Origin: Firmicutes bacterium CAG:534
GTDB lineage: Bacteria > Bacillota > Clostridia > Lachnospirales > Lachnospiraceae
Assembly: GCA_000436115.1 (NCBI GenBank)
Contig: FR894524.1
Span: 1-27,788 of the forward strand
DNA length: 27,788 nucleotides
Direction: 5' to 3'
Part shown: positions 1-7,009 of the stretch, piece by piece
Layout: every line of letters begins with the position of its first letter
Numbering within the stretch: position 1 is the first letter of the stretch
Translations under genes and position numbers: made by a program
Notes under the pieces: generated by a model
Seen by the model: only the letters and a program-made list of their open reading frames with translations
Told to the model about the DNA's origin: nothing
Databases searched by the model: none

Positions 1-592
1 AGAATAACTGGTCAATCTTATCTTCTGGTAAGCGTTGGAAACAGTCCGGCTCGCTAAAGTAGCGCTCTTGTGGACTTTTTCCATTTAGGGAAGAGTGAAC
101 TCTCTGATTATACTGGGAGACATAGGTATAAAGACTGCCACGAAGCTTGTCAAGAGTGTGAAAATCTCTCATATCAAGGCCTGCCATCCACTGGTCTTTC
201 ATGGTACGGAACCAACGCTCCACCTTGGCCTTCTGGGTTGGCGTATACGGCTGGTCATAATGAACTGTAGACCCGATACGTGCGGCAAGCAGATCCATCT
301 GTTTATTCTTATAGGAACTGCCATTATCGAAGTTGAATAACTTTGGAACACCAAACTTTGCAACTGCTGATTTCATGACAGACATGAGATTGACGAAGTT
401 ATCATTGAAAAAGACATCAATGCCAACAATGTAGCGGCTGGCGTCATCAATGAGGGCAATCACATATATCTTATGCTTTTTGCCGTCTTCTGTTTTCAGG
501 TAAGGGCCAACACTGCTGTCACCGCACCATGAGCAGAGGAGGAAAGGCAGGTTCTTCAATACAAAGTGCGTTTGCAAAAAGAGCAGGGCATG
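1..592 (-). pseudogene. Remnant of a DDE (rve-type) IS transposase, 5' part missing
   Basis: Reading the minus strand from 592 down to 1 gives an open frame resembling the catalytic half of an integrase-core transposase. The three acidic catalytic positions look present: the D in WCGDSSVGPYL, the D in FNFDNGSSYKNK and the E in TPTQKAKVERWF. They are followed by a QYNQRVHSSLNGKSPQERY stretch typical of the domain's end. The N-terminal DNA-binding half is absent: upstream in the same frame there is an in-frame TAG (plus-strand 593-595), no convincing start, and then the next gene. The C-terminus continues beyond base 1. I read it as a decayed insertion sequence. The exact IS family (IS481-like or related) cannot be fixed, and no terminal inverted repeat was identified. 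Confidence 0.75.
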
Positions 593-599
593 CTATAAT
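572..599 (+). promoter_or_regulatory. Candidate sigma-A promoter for the GNAT-AraC genes
   Basis: TTGCAA (572-577) and a perfect TATAAT (594-599) are separated by 16 bases, about 75 bases upstream of the acetyltransferase start. The -35 matches the consensus at only four of six positions. The promoter lies at the edge of the transposase remnant, so the insertion sequence may have supplied part of it. Confidence 0.45.
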
Positions 600-673
600 T
601 TTTTCTATGATATTTACTTTGGAAGGGAATTCTAAGACATAGAGTTTGCGGAATAAAAGGAGAGGTAAATAAT

Positions 674-1468
674 ATGACCATAGAAACAAAAAGATTACTC
701 CTGCGGGAGATGACAGAGGAAGATTTTAATGCACTTTATCAGGTACTGGCAGACTCAGATATTATGCAGCATTACCCCTATGTTTTTGATGAAGGAAGAG
801 TGAGAAACTGGATTACCAGGAACAGAGAGCGATATCAGATTTTTGGATTTGGATTGTGGGCTGTTGTTTTGAAACAGACCGGGGAAATGATCGGGGATTG
901 TGGTCTGACTATGCAGAAGATTGGGGAAACAATAAAACCGGAGATTGGTTATCATATCCGTAAGGATCAGCAGCGAAAAGGTTATGCCAAAGAGGCCGCA
1001 GCAGCGGTCAGGGACTGGACCTTCATGAATACTCCCTTTGGTATTATTTATTCTTATATGAAAAGCACAAATATTCCATCTATGCAGACAGCAGCTTCCT
1101 GGGGATGCCACAAAGTTGAAGAATTTAAGGATGAAGAAAATGAAATTACTAACGTGTTTGCCATTACCAGAAACGAGTGGCAGAAAGCTTATGCAGATGT
1201 TTCTACTGAAAAAGAGAAAGAAGCTTTCCTGGCAGATGTAGATCGGATCCATACCACAGAGCTGGGAGGAGGACGGATACAAAAAAATCTGAGGCTTTTA
1301 GATGACATAGATCCCGTTGCTTTTTGTAAAAGTGTGATCATGGATCCTGTATGTCATGTTTTGCGGAGAGGAAAAAACTGGTACTGTACGAAGGAAAATA
1401 TTCAGATCACTGTCAATGCTTACAGTTATACCATTATTACAGCAAAGCTTTTAAAGCTCGGGATTTAA
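674..1468 (+). CDS. GNAT-family N-acetyltransferase fused to a DUF3781-like domain
   Basis: The protein has 264 residues. Residues 1-170 are a RimJ/RimL-type GNAT fold: an N-terminal IETKRLLLREMTEEDF start, the acetyl-CoA-binding motif around residues 96-107 (RKDQQRKGYAKEA), and a late strand carrying the NIPSMQTAASWG segment. Such enzymes move an acetyl group from acetyl-CoA to an amine; the substrate cannot be told here. Residues about 185-258 are not part of GNAT. They contain RIHTTELGGGRIQKNL, RRGKNWYC and NAYSYTIITA, which I recognise as the small DUF3781 family of unknown function, normally a stand-alone protein of about 80 residues. The start ATG follows AGGAGAGG at 658-665. The AraC gene begins 14 bases after the stop, so the two are probably cotranscribed. 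Confidence 0.85.
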   Translation: MTIETKRLLLREMTEEDFNALYQVLADSDIMQHYPYVFDEGRVRNWITRNRERYQIFGFGLWAVVLKQTGEMIGDCGLTMQKIGETIKPEIGYHIRKDQQRKGYAKEAAAAVRDWTFMNTPFGIIYSYMKSTNIPSMQTAASWGCHKVEEFKDEENEITNVFAITRNEWQKAYADVSTEKEKEAFLADVDRIHTTELGGGRIQKNLRLLDDIDPVAFCKSVIMDPVCHVLRRGKNWYCTKENIQITVNAYSYTIITAKLLKLGI

Positions 1469-1482
1469 AGGGGGGAGAAATA

Positions 1483-2199
1483 GTGAGTCAAATATACTTT
1501 GACGAATATTACATTTTGGTGATTCCATCATATACTTCCACGAATGTGCATAAGCACAGTATGCAGCATCTTTTTTGGGGAAAAGAAAAATTAACAATAG
1601 ATATTGAAGGACAACAATATGAAGGAAACATTATTTTTGTAAAAGAAAATGTGCTTCATACGATGCCGGTTGGAGCGCAAAACGGCTTTCTGCTAATAGA
1701 TCCTACCTCCTATTTGGCGGAGCAAATACGGGAGAAGTACTTGAAGGATAAAGTAGGCTGTGGATTGGAACTGGATGAAGGTTTATTTGAACAGAGGCAG
1801 AATGAAAAACAGGAGATTGAGGAATTATTTTTCGGGCTGTTAAGATTGCTGTCTTTAGAAGCCGGCGAACATAAAATTTTCGATAGGAGAATTGAAGAGT
1901 TACATAATGAGATTAAGAATGATATTTATCTGGGAAAAAGGGTAAGTCAAATTGCAGTTCAGAAGAATTATTCCGAAAGCTGGCTGACACATTTGTTCAA
2001 ACAGGAAACAGGGGTATCCTTAAAAACTTATTTATTGACAAAGCAGATGGAATATGTGTGGAAAAAGGTTAAAGCAGGAGTGCCAATAACCACAGCCGCA
2101 CTTGATGCAGGATACTCTAGTTCATCACATTTTGCGGCAACCTGTAAAAAGCTGCTCGGGATCTCTATTTCTGATACAATGAAAAAAGCTGATTTTTGA
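1483..2199 (+). CDS. AraC-family transcriptional regulator with N-terminal cupin-like domain
   Basis: This is a 238-residue regulator. The frame is open further upstream, but the GTG at 1483 directly follows a strong GGGGGGAG ribosome site (1470-1476) and does not overlap the acetyltransferase, so I chose it. Residues 1-120 resemble a small cupin-type ligand-sensing domain (NVHKHSMQHLFWG, then VKENVLHTMPVG). The C-terminal hundred residues hold the paired helix-turn-helix of AraC proteins: one helix pair around RVSQIAVQKNYSESWLTHLF and the second around AALDAGYSSSSHFAATCKK, followed by the usual LLGIS end. The ligand and targets are unknown. Its position suggests it may control the adjacent acetyltransferase and/or the downstream hydrolase. 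Confidence 0.85.
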   Translation: MSQIYFDEYYILVIPSYTSTNVHKHSMQHLFWGKEKLTIDIEGQQYEGNIIFVKENVLHTMPVGAQNGFLLIDPTSYLAEQIREKYLKDKVGCGLELDEGLFEQRQNEKQEIEELFFGLLRLLSLEAGEHKIFDRRIEELHNEIKNDIYLGKRVSQIAVQKNYSESWLTHLFKQETGVSLKTYLLTKQMEYVWKKVKAGVPITTAALDAGYSSSSHFAATCKKLLGISISDTMKKADF

Positions 2200-2226
2200 A
2201 AGCGGGAATTAGTGAAATAGTATATT

Positions 2227-2245
2227 CTTTCCTAAAAAAGGAAGG
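2227..2245 (+). promoter_or_regulatory. Small hairpin overlapping the hydrolase ribosome site
   Basis: CTTTCCT (2227-2233) can pair with AGGAAGG (2239-2245) over a five-base A loop, with one G-T pair. The right arm is the apparent Shine-Dalgarno sequence of the gene starting at 2255, so the hairpin could lower translation. It is short and may be coincidental. Confidence 0.25.
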
Positions 2246-2254
2246 ATTTAGGAT

Positions 2255-3061
2255 ATGAGATTTTTATATTTTTTTGATGAATTTATTAAGCCGCATATGA
2301 TGGCAGGAAAAAGGTATTGTAATCCAACAAATACAGCAGTTATTGACGAGGGGCTTTCGTGTATTTGCGAAAATGATGTGAATATATATTTTTACACCAA
2401 AAATAATACGACGGTTGCATTCGACAGTGGTCATTTAAATTATAAGGGGCTGGAGGGAGAATTTGCCAAAATTAAGATAGCGCCCCAGAATATAAAGCAT
2501 GTATTTTTGACACATGCAGATGTGGATCATGCCGGAGGGATAGATGTAAAAGGAAAAAACATTTTTCCTAATGCAAGGATTTATATTGGTAAAAATGAGG
2601 AAAAGTACCTGACGGGAAAAATGCACAGAATAATAAAGTTAGGAATTAAGATCCATAATTGTGTTCAGCTTAAAGAGGAATATAATTTGATTGAAGATGG
2701 GGAAGTGCTGTACTTTGATCAAATAAAAATACAGGCGATTTATACTCCCGGCCATACATTGGGACATATGTGCTATCTTGTAGATGATAAAATTTTAATT
2801 AGCGGAGATTGTCTTGCCATAAACAGATATGGCGGATATAGTTTCTTTGATTTTTTTACGCAATATCCGGATATGAATAAGGAGTCGTTATGCAGGTTGA
2901 AAGACTATGTAGCAGATAAAAACCTGCTTTGGGTATGTACCGGGCATAGTGGAGCTGTCAGGAATACCGTAAACCTGTTTTCACACATCGACGAATCTGC
3001 AACGTTTAGCAGGAAAAAACCATTTGATGAAAACGGTCCATTCGATTATACAAAGGAATGA
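2255..3061 (+). CDS. Metallo-beta-lactamase-fold hydrolase (lactonase/glyoxalase II-like)
   Basis: The 268-residue protein carries the full set of MBL-fold metal-binding motifs. These are THADVDHAGG at residues 86-95 (His87, Asp89, Asp91, His92; Asp in place of the second His, a known variant), TPGHTLGH with His167, SGDC with Asp185, and CTGHSG with His231. It should bind two metal ions and hydrolyse a thioester, lactone or similar bond. The motif order and size resemble quorum-quenching lactonase and glyoxalase II-like members, but the substrate cannot be inferred. No signal peptide is evident, so it is probably cytoplasmic. The gene is visibly AT-rich compared with the cobalamin genes, which with the nearby transposase remnant hints at acquisition. 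A terminator follows it. Confidence 0.85.
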   Translation: MRFLYFFDEFIKPHMMAGKRYCNPTNTAVIDEGLSCICENDVNIYFYTKNNTTVAFDSGHLNYKGLEGEFAKIKIAPQNIKHVFLTHADVDHAGGIDVKGKNIFPNARIYIGKNEEKYLTGKMHRIIKLGIKIHNCVQLKEEYNLIEDGEVLYFDQIKIQAIYTPGHTLGHMCYLVDDKILISGDCLAINRYGGYSFFDFFTQYPDMNKESLCRLKDYVADKNLLWVCTGHSGAVRNTVNLFSHIDESATFSRKKPFDENGPFDYTKE

Positions 3062-3084
3062 TCATAGAAGAGGACAGAATAAAA

Positions 3085-3110
3085 AGGCTGATAAAATATC
3101 GGCTTTTTTT
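3085..3110 (+). terminator. Rho-independent terminator after the MBL-fold gene
   Basis: AGGCTGAT (3085-3092) pairs with ATCGGCTT (3098-3105), including two G-T pairs, over a five-base loop. The run of T residues at 3104-3110 follows directly. It separates the accessory genes from the TetR-MocR unit. Confidence 0.7.
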
Positions 3111-3124
3111 ATTGCCATGCAAGG

Positions 3125-3153
3125 TTGACAGGAACACAGGGAAAGATTACAAT
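3125..3153 (+). promoter_or_regulatory. Sigma-A-type promoter of the TetR-MocR unit
   Basis: A perfect TTGACA (3125-3130) is spaced 17 bases from TACAAT (3148-3153), which matches the -10 consensus at five of six positions. It lies about 50 bases upstream of the TetR-family start, and its -10 element is entered by the palindrome described next. Confidence 0.75.
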
Positions 3154-3174
3154 ATATATTGAATGATATATATT
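3151..3174 (+). promoter_or_regulatory. Palindromic operator candidate for the TetR-family repressor
   Basis: AATATATAT (3151-3159) and ATATATATT (3166-3174) are perfect inverted repeats of nine bases around a six-base centre. The palindrome starts inside the -10 element and covers the expected transcription start, a classic site for autorepression by a TetR-family dimer. The arms are pure alternating A/T, so some symmetry could arise by chance. Confidence 0.5.
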
Positions 3175-3204
3175 AACGCTGTAGGAAATAAGGAGTAAAT
3201 GATC

Positions 3205-3849
3205 ATGGCACCCAGGAATAAATTTACCAGAGAAGAAATGATTGAAGCCGCTTTGCGCGTTGTACAAAAGAAAGGAAGCAGTGCGCTGACAGCGCGGGCC
3301 ATTGCAGATGAACTTGGAGTATCTACCCAGCCCATATTTACCTGCTTTAATACGATGGAAGAAGCGCAGAAGGAAGTGCGCATTGCGGCAAAGAAGAGGT
3401 ATCGCAGCTATGTTTCAGAGGGACTTCAGGCACAAATCCCCTTTTTTGCTTTTGGAATGCAATACATTAAGTTTGCAAAGGAAGAACCGGAGCTGTACCG
3501 GCTTTTATTTCTTGAAAATGGGCCGGACGGAACAGGCAAAGCAATGGAAGAGATGGAATATTCACAGTCATTGATCCGGGAATCCTTAGAGAAGATCTAC
3601 CGTCTGGATGCAGAGACTGCCGACAGGTATTTCAGGGATATGTGGCTGGTGGTGCATAGCCTGGCGACTCTGATCGTTACAGAAGGGTGTCCTTATTCAG
3701 AAAAAGAAATCGGCCAGATCCTTACGGGCTTTAGTGTAAGCCTGTGCAAGGCGATTAAGGAAATTCCCGGGTTTGCAGAGGGAAGCTTTGACAGGGATGT
3801 GGTATTCAAAGAACTGATAGGAAAAGAAGGAGGGCAGGCTCCTTGCTGA
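3205..3849 (+). CDS. TetR/AcrR-family transcriptional regulator (WHG-type C-terminal domain)
   Basis: The 214-residue protein starts with a TetR DNA-binding domain. FTREEMIEAALRVVQKKGSS leads into ALTARAIADELGVSTQPIF, the recognition helix region. The C-terminal half contains FGMQYIKFAKEEPELYRLLF, typical of the WHG-domain subgroup. Two start codons are possible (3199 and 3205). AGGAG at 3191-3195 lies nine bases from the ATG at 3205 but only three from 3199, so I chose 3205. It probably represses its own promoter through the overlapping palindrome. The last bases overlap the start of the MocR-type gene, which makes translational coupling likely. The inducer is unknown. Confidence 0.85.
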   Translation: MAPRNKFTREEMIEAALRVVQKKGSSALTARAIADELGVSTQPIFTCFNTMEEAQKEVRIAAKKRYRSYVSEGLQAQIPFFAFGMQYIKFAKEEPELYRLLFLENGPDGTGKAMEEMEYSQSLIRESLEKIYRLDAETADRYFRDMWLVVHSLATLIVTEGCPYSEKEIGQILTGFSVSLCKAIKEIPGFAEGSFDRDVVFKELIGKEGGQAPC

Positions 3850-5267
3850 CTTATGTTCTGAAGGAAAACAATCTGCCTCTTTATGAACAGGTATATCAAT
3901 ATATAAAAGCCGATATTCTGAATGGAGTTTTAAAACCCGGTGAGAAGCTGCCTTCCAAAAGAACCTTTGCAAACCATAACGGGATCAGCACCATTACCAT
4001 TCAAAATGCATATGATCAGCTGATCAGTGAAGGGTATATTTATACAATTCCTAAAAAGGGATATTATGTAGCGGATATTGCCAAAATGGCAAAGCTAAAG
4101 GGACAGCCAAAGCTGACGCTGGATATCAGGCTTCCCAAAGAACTGCCGGAATATCGGATCGATCTGTCAAACAACAGAGTCAATCCGGATCATTTCCCCT
4201 TTTCTGTCTGGGCAAAGCTGTCAAGAGAGATCATAGCTGCAAAGAGCAGGGAACTGATGGAGCCTTCACCCACAGGAGGAATTTATGAACTTCGCAGCGC
4301 CATTGCAGAACACTTAAAGTCCTTTCGGGGGATGCTGGTGGATCCGGATCAGATCATCATAGGAGCAGGAACGGAGTATCTGTATGGCCTGCTTGTCCAG
4401 CTTTTGGGAACGGATCTGGAATATTGCATTGAAAATCCGGGATACAGAAAGCTGGCACAGATCTACAGCAGATATAAGATAAACTGTAAATATGCAAATA
4501 TGGATGAAAGCGGCATAACCGTGGATGAATTGCAAAGGACAAGGGCTGACATTGCCCATATCTGCCCGAATCATCATTTTCCCACGGGAATTACCATGCC
4601 TGCCAACAGAAGATATGAAGTACTGGCATGGGCAAATGAAGGGAAAGAAAGATATATTATTGAGGATGACTATGACAGTGAATTCAGGACAAACGGCAAA
4701 CCGCTGCCCACACTGTTTGGCATAGATACCTGCGGGAAGGTGATCTACATGAACACCTTTTCCAAATCCTTAACGCCTACGATCCGTATCAGCTATATGA
4801 TCCTGCCTGTGCATCTGGCAAACCGGTTTTACAGGGAGCTTTCTTTTTATTCCTGTACGGTTTCCAATTTTGAGCAGTACACGCTGGCATCATTTATCAG
4901 CAAGGGATATTTTGAAAAGCATATCAACCGGATGAGGCTGTATTACAGCCGGCAGAGAAAGCAGCTTCTTGAGGAGTTGGAAAGCAGCAGGTTAATGAAG
5001 ATCTGTGAGATCAGGGAAAATGAATCCGGCCTGCATTTCCTGATCAGGCTGGATACGGGCCTTTCGGAGGAGGAAATAAAGGAGAAGCTCAAAAAGAGAG
5101 GCATTCGGCTACAGGCAGTGTCAGATTATTACGTTCCCTCTGACAAAAGCAGAGAACACTATTTTATCATTAACTATTCCAACATTGATGTGAAACTGGC
5201 CAGGGAAGGCTTTGACCAGATCTATGAATGCTTATCTGGTAATCGTTACAAGAAACTGATTGAATAG
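3843..5267 (+). CDS. MocR-type regulator: GntR HTH fused to PLP aminotransferase-like domain
   Basis: The 474-residue protein has a GntR winged helix at residues about 10-75 (LPLYEQVYQYIKADI, GEKLPSKR, then ISTITIQNAYDQL). An aminotransferase fold I domain follows. The MocR hallmarks are IIEDDYDSEFR at residues 272-282 and FSKSLTPTIR with the expected PLP lysine at 308. Such proteins bind DNA and sense PLP or an amino compound; well-known members control vitamin B6 or GABA genes. Translation appears to start at a TTG (3843) inside the 3' end of the TetR gene, served by AAGGAGGG at 3827-3834 with an 8-base gap. No terminator separates it from the cobalamin riboswitch, so readthrough into the operon is possible. 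The target genes are not evident. Confidence 0.87.
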   Translation: MLTYVLKENNLPLYEQVYQYIKADILNGVLKPGEKLPSKRTFANHNGISTITIQNAYDQLISEGYIYTIPKKGYYVADIAKMAKLKGQPKLTLDIRLPKELPEYRIDLSNNRVNPDHFPFSVWAKLSREIIAAKSRELMEPSPTGGIYELRSAIAEHLKSFRGMLVDPDQIIIGAGTEYLYGLLVQLLGTDLEYCIENPGYRKLAQIYSRYKINCKYANMDESGITVDELQRTRADIAHICPNHHFPTGITMPANRRYEVLAWANEGKERYIIEDDYDSEFRTNGKPLPTLFGIDTCGKVIYMNTFSKSLTPTIRISYMILPVHLANRFYRELSFYSCTVSNFEQYTLASFISKGYFEKHINRMRLYYSRQRKQLLEELESSRLMKICEIRENESGLHFLIRLDTGLSEEEIKEKLKKRGIRLQAVSDYYVPSDKSREHYFIINYSNIDVKLAREGFDQIYECLSGNRYKKLIE

Positions 5268-5288
5268 TTTGTCGAAATGTGTTATATT
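5260..5288 (+). promoter_or_regulatory. Candidate promoter of the cobalamin operon
   Basis: TTGAAT (5260-5265) and TATATT (5283-5288) are 17 bases apart, overlapping the last codons of the MocR-type gene and ending about 20 bases before the riboswitch aptamer. The placement fits a transcript that begins just upstream of the aptamer. Confidence 0.5.
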
Positions 5289-5307
5289 ACAGAGAACTGA
5301 ATATGAA

Positions 5308-5525
5308 GTAATCAGGTGTCGGAGCAGCCGCTTAGGCGGCTGGCTCCGGTGAAAAGGGAAACAGGTGCAAATCCTGTACGAACTCGTCACCGTAATTAGG
5401 GAGCAGAAGCCGAGATATCACTGGGAAACTGGGAAGATGGCGGATGCAATGATCTTTAAGCCGGGAGACCTGCCTGACTGCTGTACGGAAACATTTTGTT
5501 TCAGGCCACGAGTAACTGGTTGTAC
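5308..5525 (+). promoter_or_regulatory. Cobalamin (B12) riboswitch aptamer
   Basis: Hallmarks of the AdoCbl-class leader are visible in order: GGTGAAAAGGGAAACAGGTG (5348-5367), AAATCCTGTACG, ATCACTGGGAAACTGGGAAG (5418-5437), and the signature AAGCCGGGAGACCTGCCTG near 5458-5476. TCAGG (5312-5316) can pair with CCTGA (5473-5477) as P1. Beyond the core, GGCCA (5504-5508) and TGGTT (5517-5521) form a P13-like stem. Its loop contains CGAGT, complementary to ACTCG at 5382-5386; this is the L5-L13 kissing interaction needed for ligand-dependent switching. Cobamide binding is expected to turn the downstream operon off. Confidence 0.93.
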
Positions 5526-5579
5526 GTTTAAGAGTGTAGAGGAAACTTCATAGGTTTCCCATATGCTTCTTTTGTGTAC

Positions 5580-5611
5580 AAACCCTTTACCTATACAGGA
5601 AAGGGTTTTTT
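5580..5611 (+). terminator. Riboswitch-controlled intrinsic terminator
   Basis: AAACCCTTT (5580-5588) pairs with AAAGGGTTT (5600-5608) around an 11-base loop, followed by a T run (5606-5611). It lies between the aptamer and the first gene, so ligand-dependent premature termination is the likely mechanism. A second small hairpin (GGAAAC 5541-5546 with GTTTCC 5554-5559) lies between the two and may take part in the switch. I could not define the antiterminator pairing with certainty. The stretch from 5612 to the ribosome site near 5691 shows nothing else. Confidence 0.8.
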
Positions 5612-5700
5612 CTTTGTGCTGCTCACTTTTGAAATGAGTGTTTCTGACGGTTATATTCAGGGAAAATAAAGGATGACAGAAAACTGTCGAAGGAGGAGAC

Positions 5701-6966
5701 ATGAAAAAGAGAGTAGTAGCATTATTGCTGGCAGGCGTGCTGGGAGCAGTTTGCGTGACAGGCTGCGGAAGCAGTAAGGAAACAGCAGTGGAAAGCACCG
5801 AAACACAGGAAGCTGCTCCCGTAGAAGAAACAGCGGAGCAGGAAGCAGAAGAGACCGATGCAGAAACCGAAGAAGAGGCGGAGGATACGGATGTGGATCA
5901 GCAGGCAGCAGACCAGGTGGCAGCACTGATTGATGCCATTTATGTGCAGGAGAGAACAGACGATACAGACAAGCAGTGTGCAGATGCAAAGGCAGCCTGG
6001 GATGCGCTGACAGAGGAGCAGAAGGCACTTGTAGAGGGAGAAAACGCAGATCCTGATTACTTTGGAAGAGATACAGGCGATGCTTCACAGGATGATCCCA
6101 GAAATCAGGATGAGATCGGAGAGAATGAAATTCTGGTAGTCAGCTTTGGTACTTCCTTTAACAGCAGCCGAGTTGCTGATATTAAGGGAATTGAGGATGC
6201 CCTTCAGGAAGCATATCCCGACTGGTCTGTAAGAAGAGCGTTTACCGCACAGATCATCATCAATCATGTACAGGCAAGAGAAGGAGAATTTATTGACAAT
6301 ATGGATCAGGCGCTGGAGCGTGCAGTGTCAAACGGCGTGAAGAATCTGATCGTACAGCCTACACATCTGATGCATGGGGCTGAATATGACGAGCTTGCAG
6401 CAGCGGTAGAAAACTATCAGGATCAGTTTGAAAGCGTCAAGATTGCAGAACCCCTTCTTGGAGAAGTAGGCACAGATGCAGATACGTTAAATGATGACAA
6501 GAAGGCTGTTGCAGAGGCTCTGACAGCAGAGGCTGTTAAGGGAGCAGGATATGACAGCTTAGAAGCAGCAAAGGAAGATGGAACAGCTTTTGTATTTATG
6601 GGACATGGTACTTCTCATGCTGCAAAGGTATCCTATACTCAGATGCAGGCACAGATGAAAGATCTTGGTTATGAAAATGTATTTATCGGAACGGTAGAAG
6701 GAGAGCCTGAAGAAACAGCATGTGAGGCAGTCATTGAAGCGGTTTCAGAAGCTGGCTATACCAAGGTGGTTCTTCGTCCCTTAATGGTGGTAGCAGGAGA
6801 TCATGCTAACAACGATATGGCAGGTGAGGATGAGGATTCCTGGCTCAGCATGTTTGAGGCAAGCGGAAAATTTGACAGCGTGGAAACTCAGATTGCAGGA
6901 CTTGGATCGATCGATGCGGTCAAGGAACTCTATGTAGCACATACAAAGGCCGCAATGGAGCAGTAA
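5701..6966 (+). CDS. cbiK: Exported sirohydrochlorin cobaltochelatase (CbiK family) lipoprotein
   Basis: The 421-residue protein begins with a lipoprotein signal peptide ending in the lipobox VTGC (Cys22). A very Glu/Ala/Thr-rich linker follows (to about 65), then a short helical segment with DALTEEQKALV (101-111), a motif often seen in cell-surface proteins. Residues about 143-421 are a CbiK-type class II chelatase, which inserts Co2+ into sirohydrochlorin or a related ring. The three metal-binding residues known from Salmonella CbiK appear conserved in order and near-identical spacing: His302 (MGHGTSH), Glu333 (TVEGEP) and His368 (GDHANNDMAG). The enzyme should therefore be active, but on the outer face of the membrane, unlike the usual cytoplasmic enzyme. 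It is the first gene after the riboswitch. Confidence 0.88.
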   Translation: MKKRVVALLLAGVLGAVCVTGCGSSKETAVESTETQEAAPVEETAEQEAEETDAETEEEAEDTDVDQQAADQVAALIDAIYVQERTDDTDKQCADAKAAWDALTEEQKALVEGENADPDYFGRDTGDASQDDPRNQDEIGENEILVVSFGTSFNSSRVADIKGIEDALQEAYPDWSVRRAFTAQIIINHVQAREGEFIDNMDQALERAVSNGVKNLIVQPTHLMHGAEYDELAAAVENYQDQFESVKIAEPLLGEVGTDADTLNDDKKAVAEALTAEAVKGAGYDSLEAAKEDGTAFVFMGHGTSHAAKVSYTQMQAQMKDLGYENVFIGTVEGEPEETACEAVIEAVSEAGYTKVVLRPLMVVAGDHANNDMAGEDEDSWLSMFEASGKFDSVETQIAGLGSIDAVKELYVAHTKAAMEQ

Positions 6967-7009
6967 AATAACATAGGCAGTAATGGAAATGAGTAGGAAG
7001 GAAATCACA

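Noticed and set aside
70..340. Plus-strand open frames of 66 and 81 codons
   Set aside because: They lie opposite the transposase remnant, whose minus-strand frame shows clear DDE motifs; the plus-strand peptides have no ribosome site or recognisable domain.
755..1282. Minus-strand open frame of 175 codons opposite the GNAT gene
   Set aside because: It is the shadow of a well-supported gene; its composition is Phe/Cys/Ser-rich and unlike a real protein.
5365..5553. 62-codon open frame within the riboswitch
   Set aside because: It lies wholly inside conserved aptamer RNA; no ribosome site was seen.
6983..7009. ATG at 6983 as the start of the two-domain lipoprotein
   Set aside because: It would place nine charged residues before the signal peptide and has no ribosome site; ATG 7010 follows AGGAAGG.
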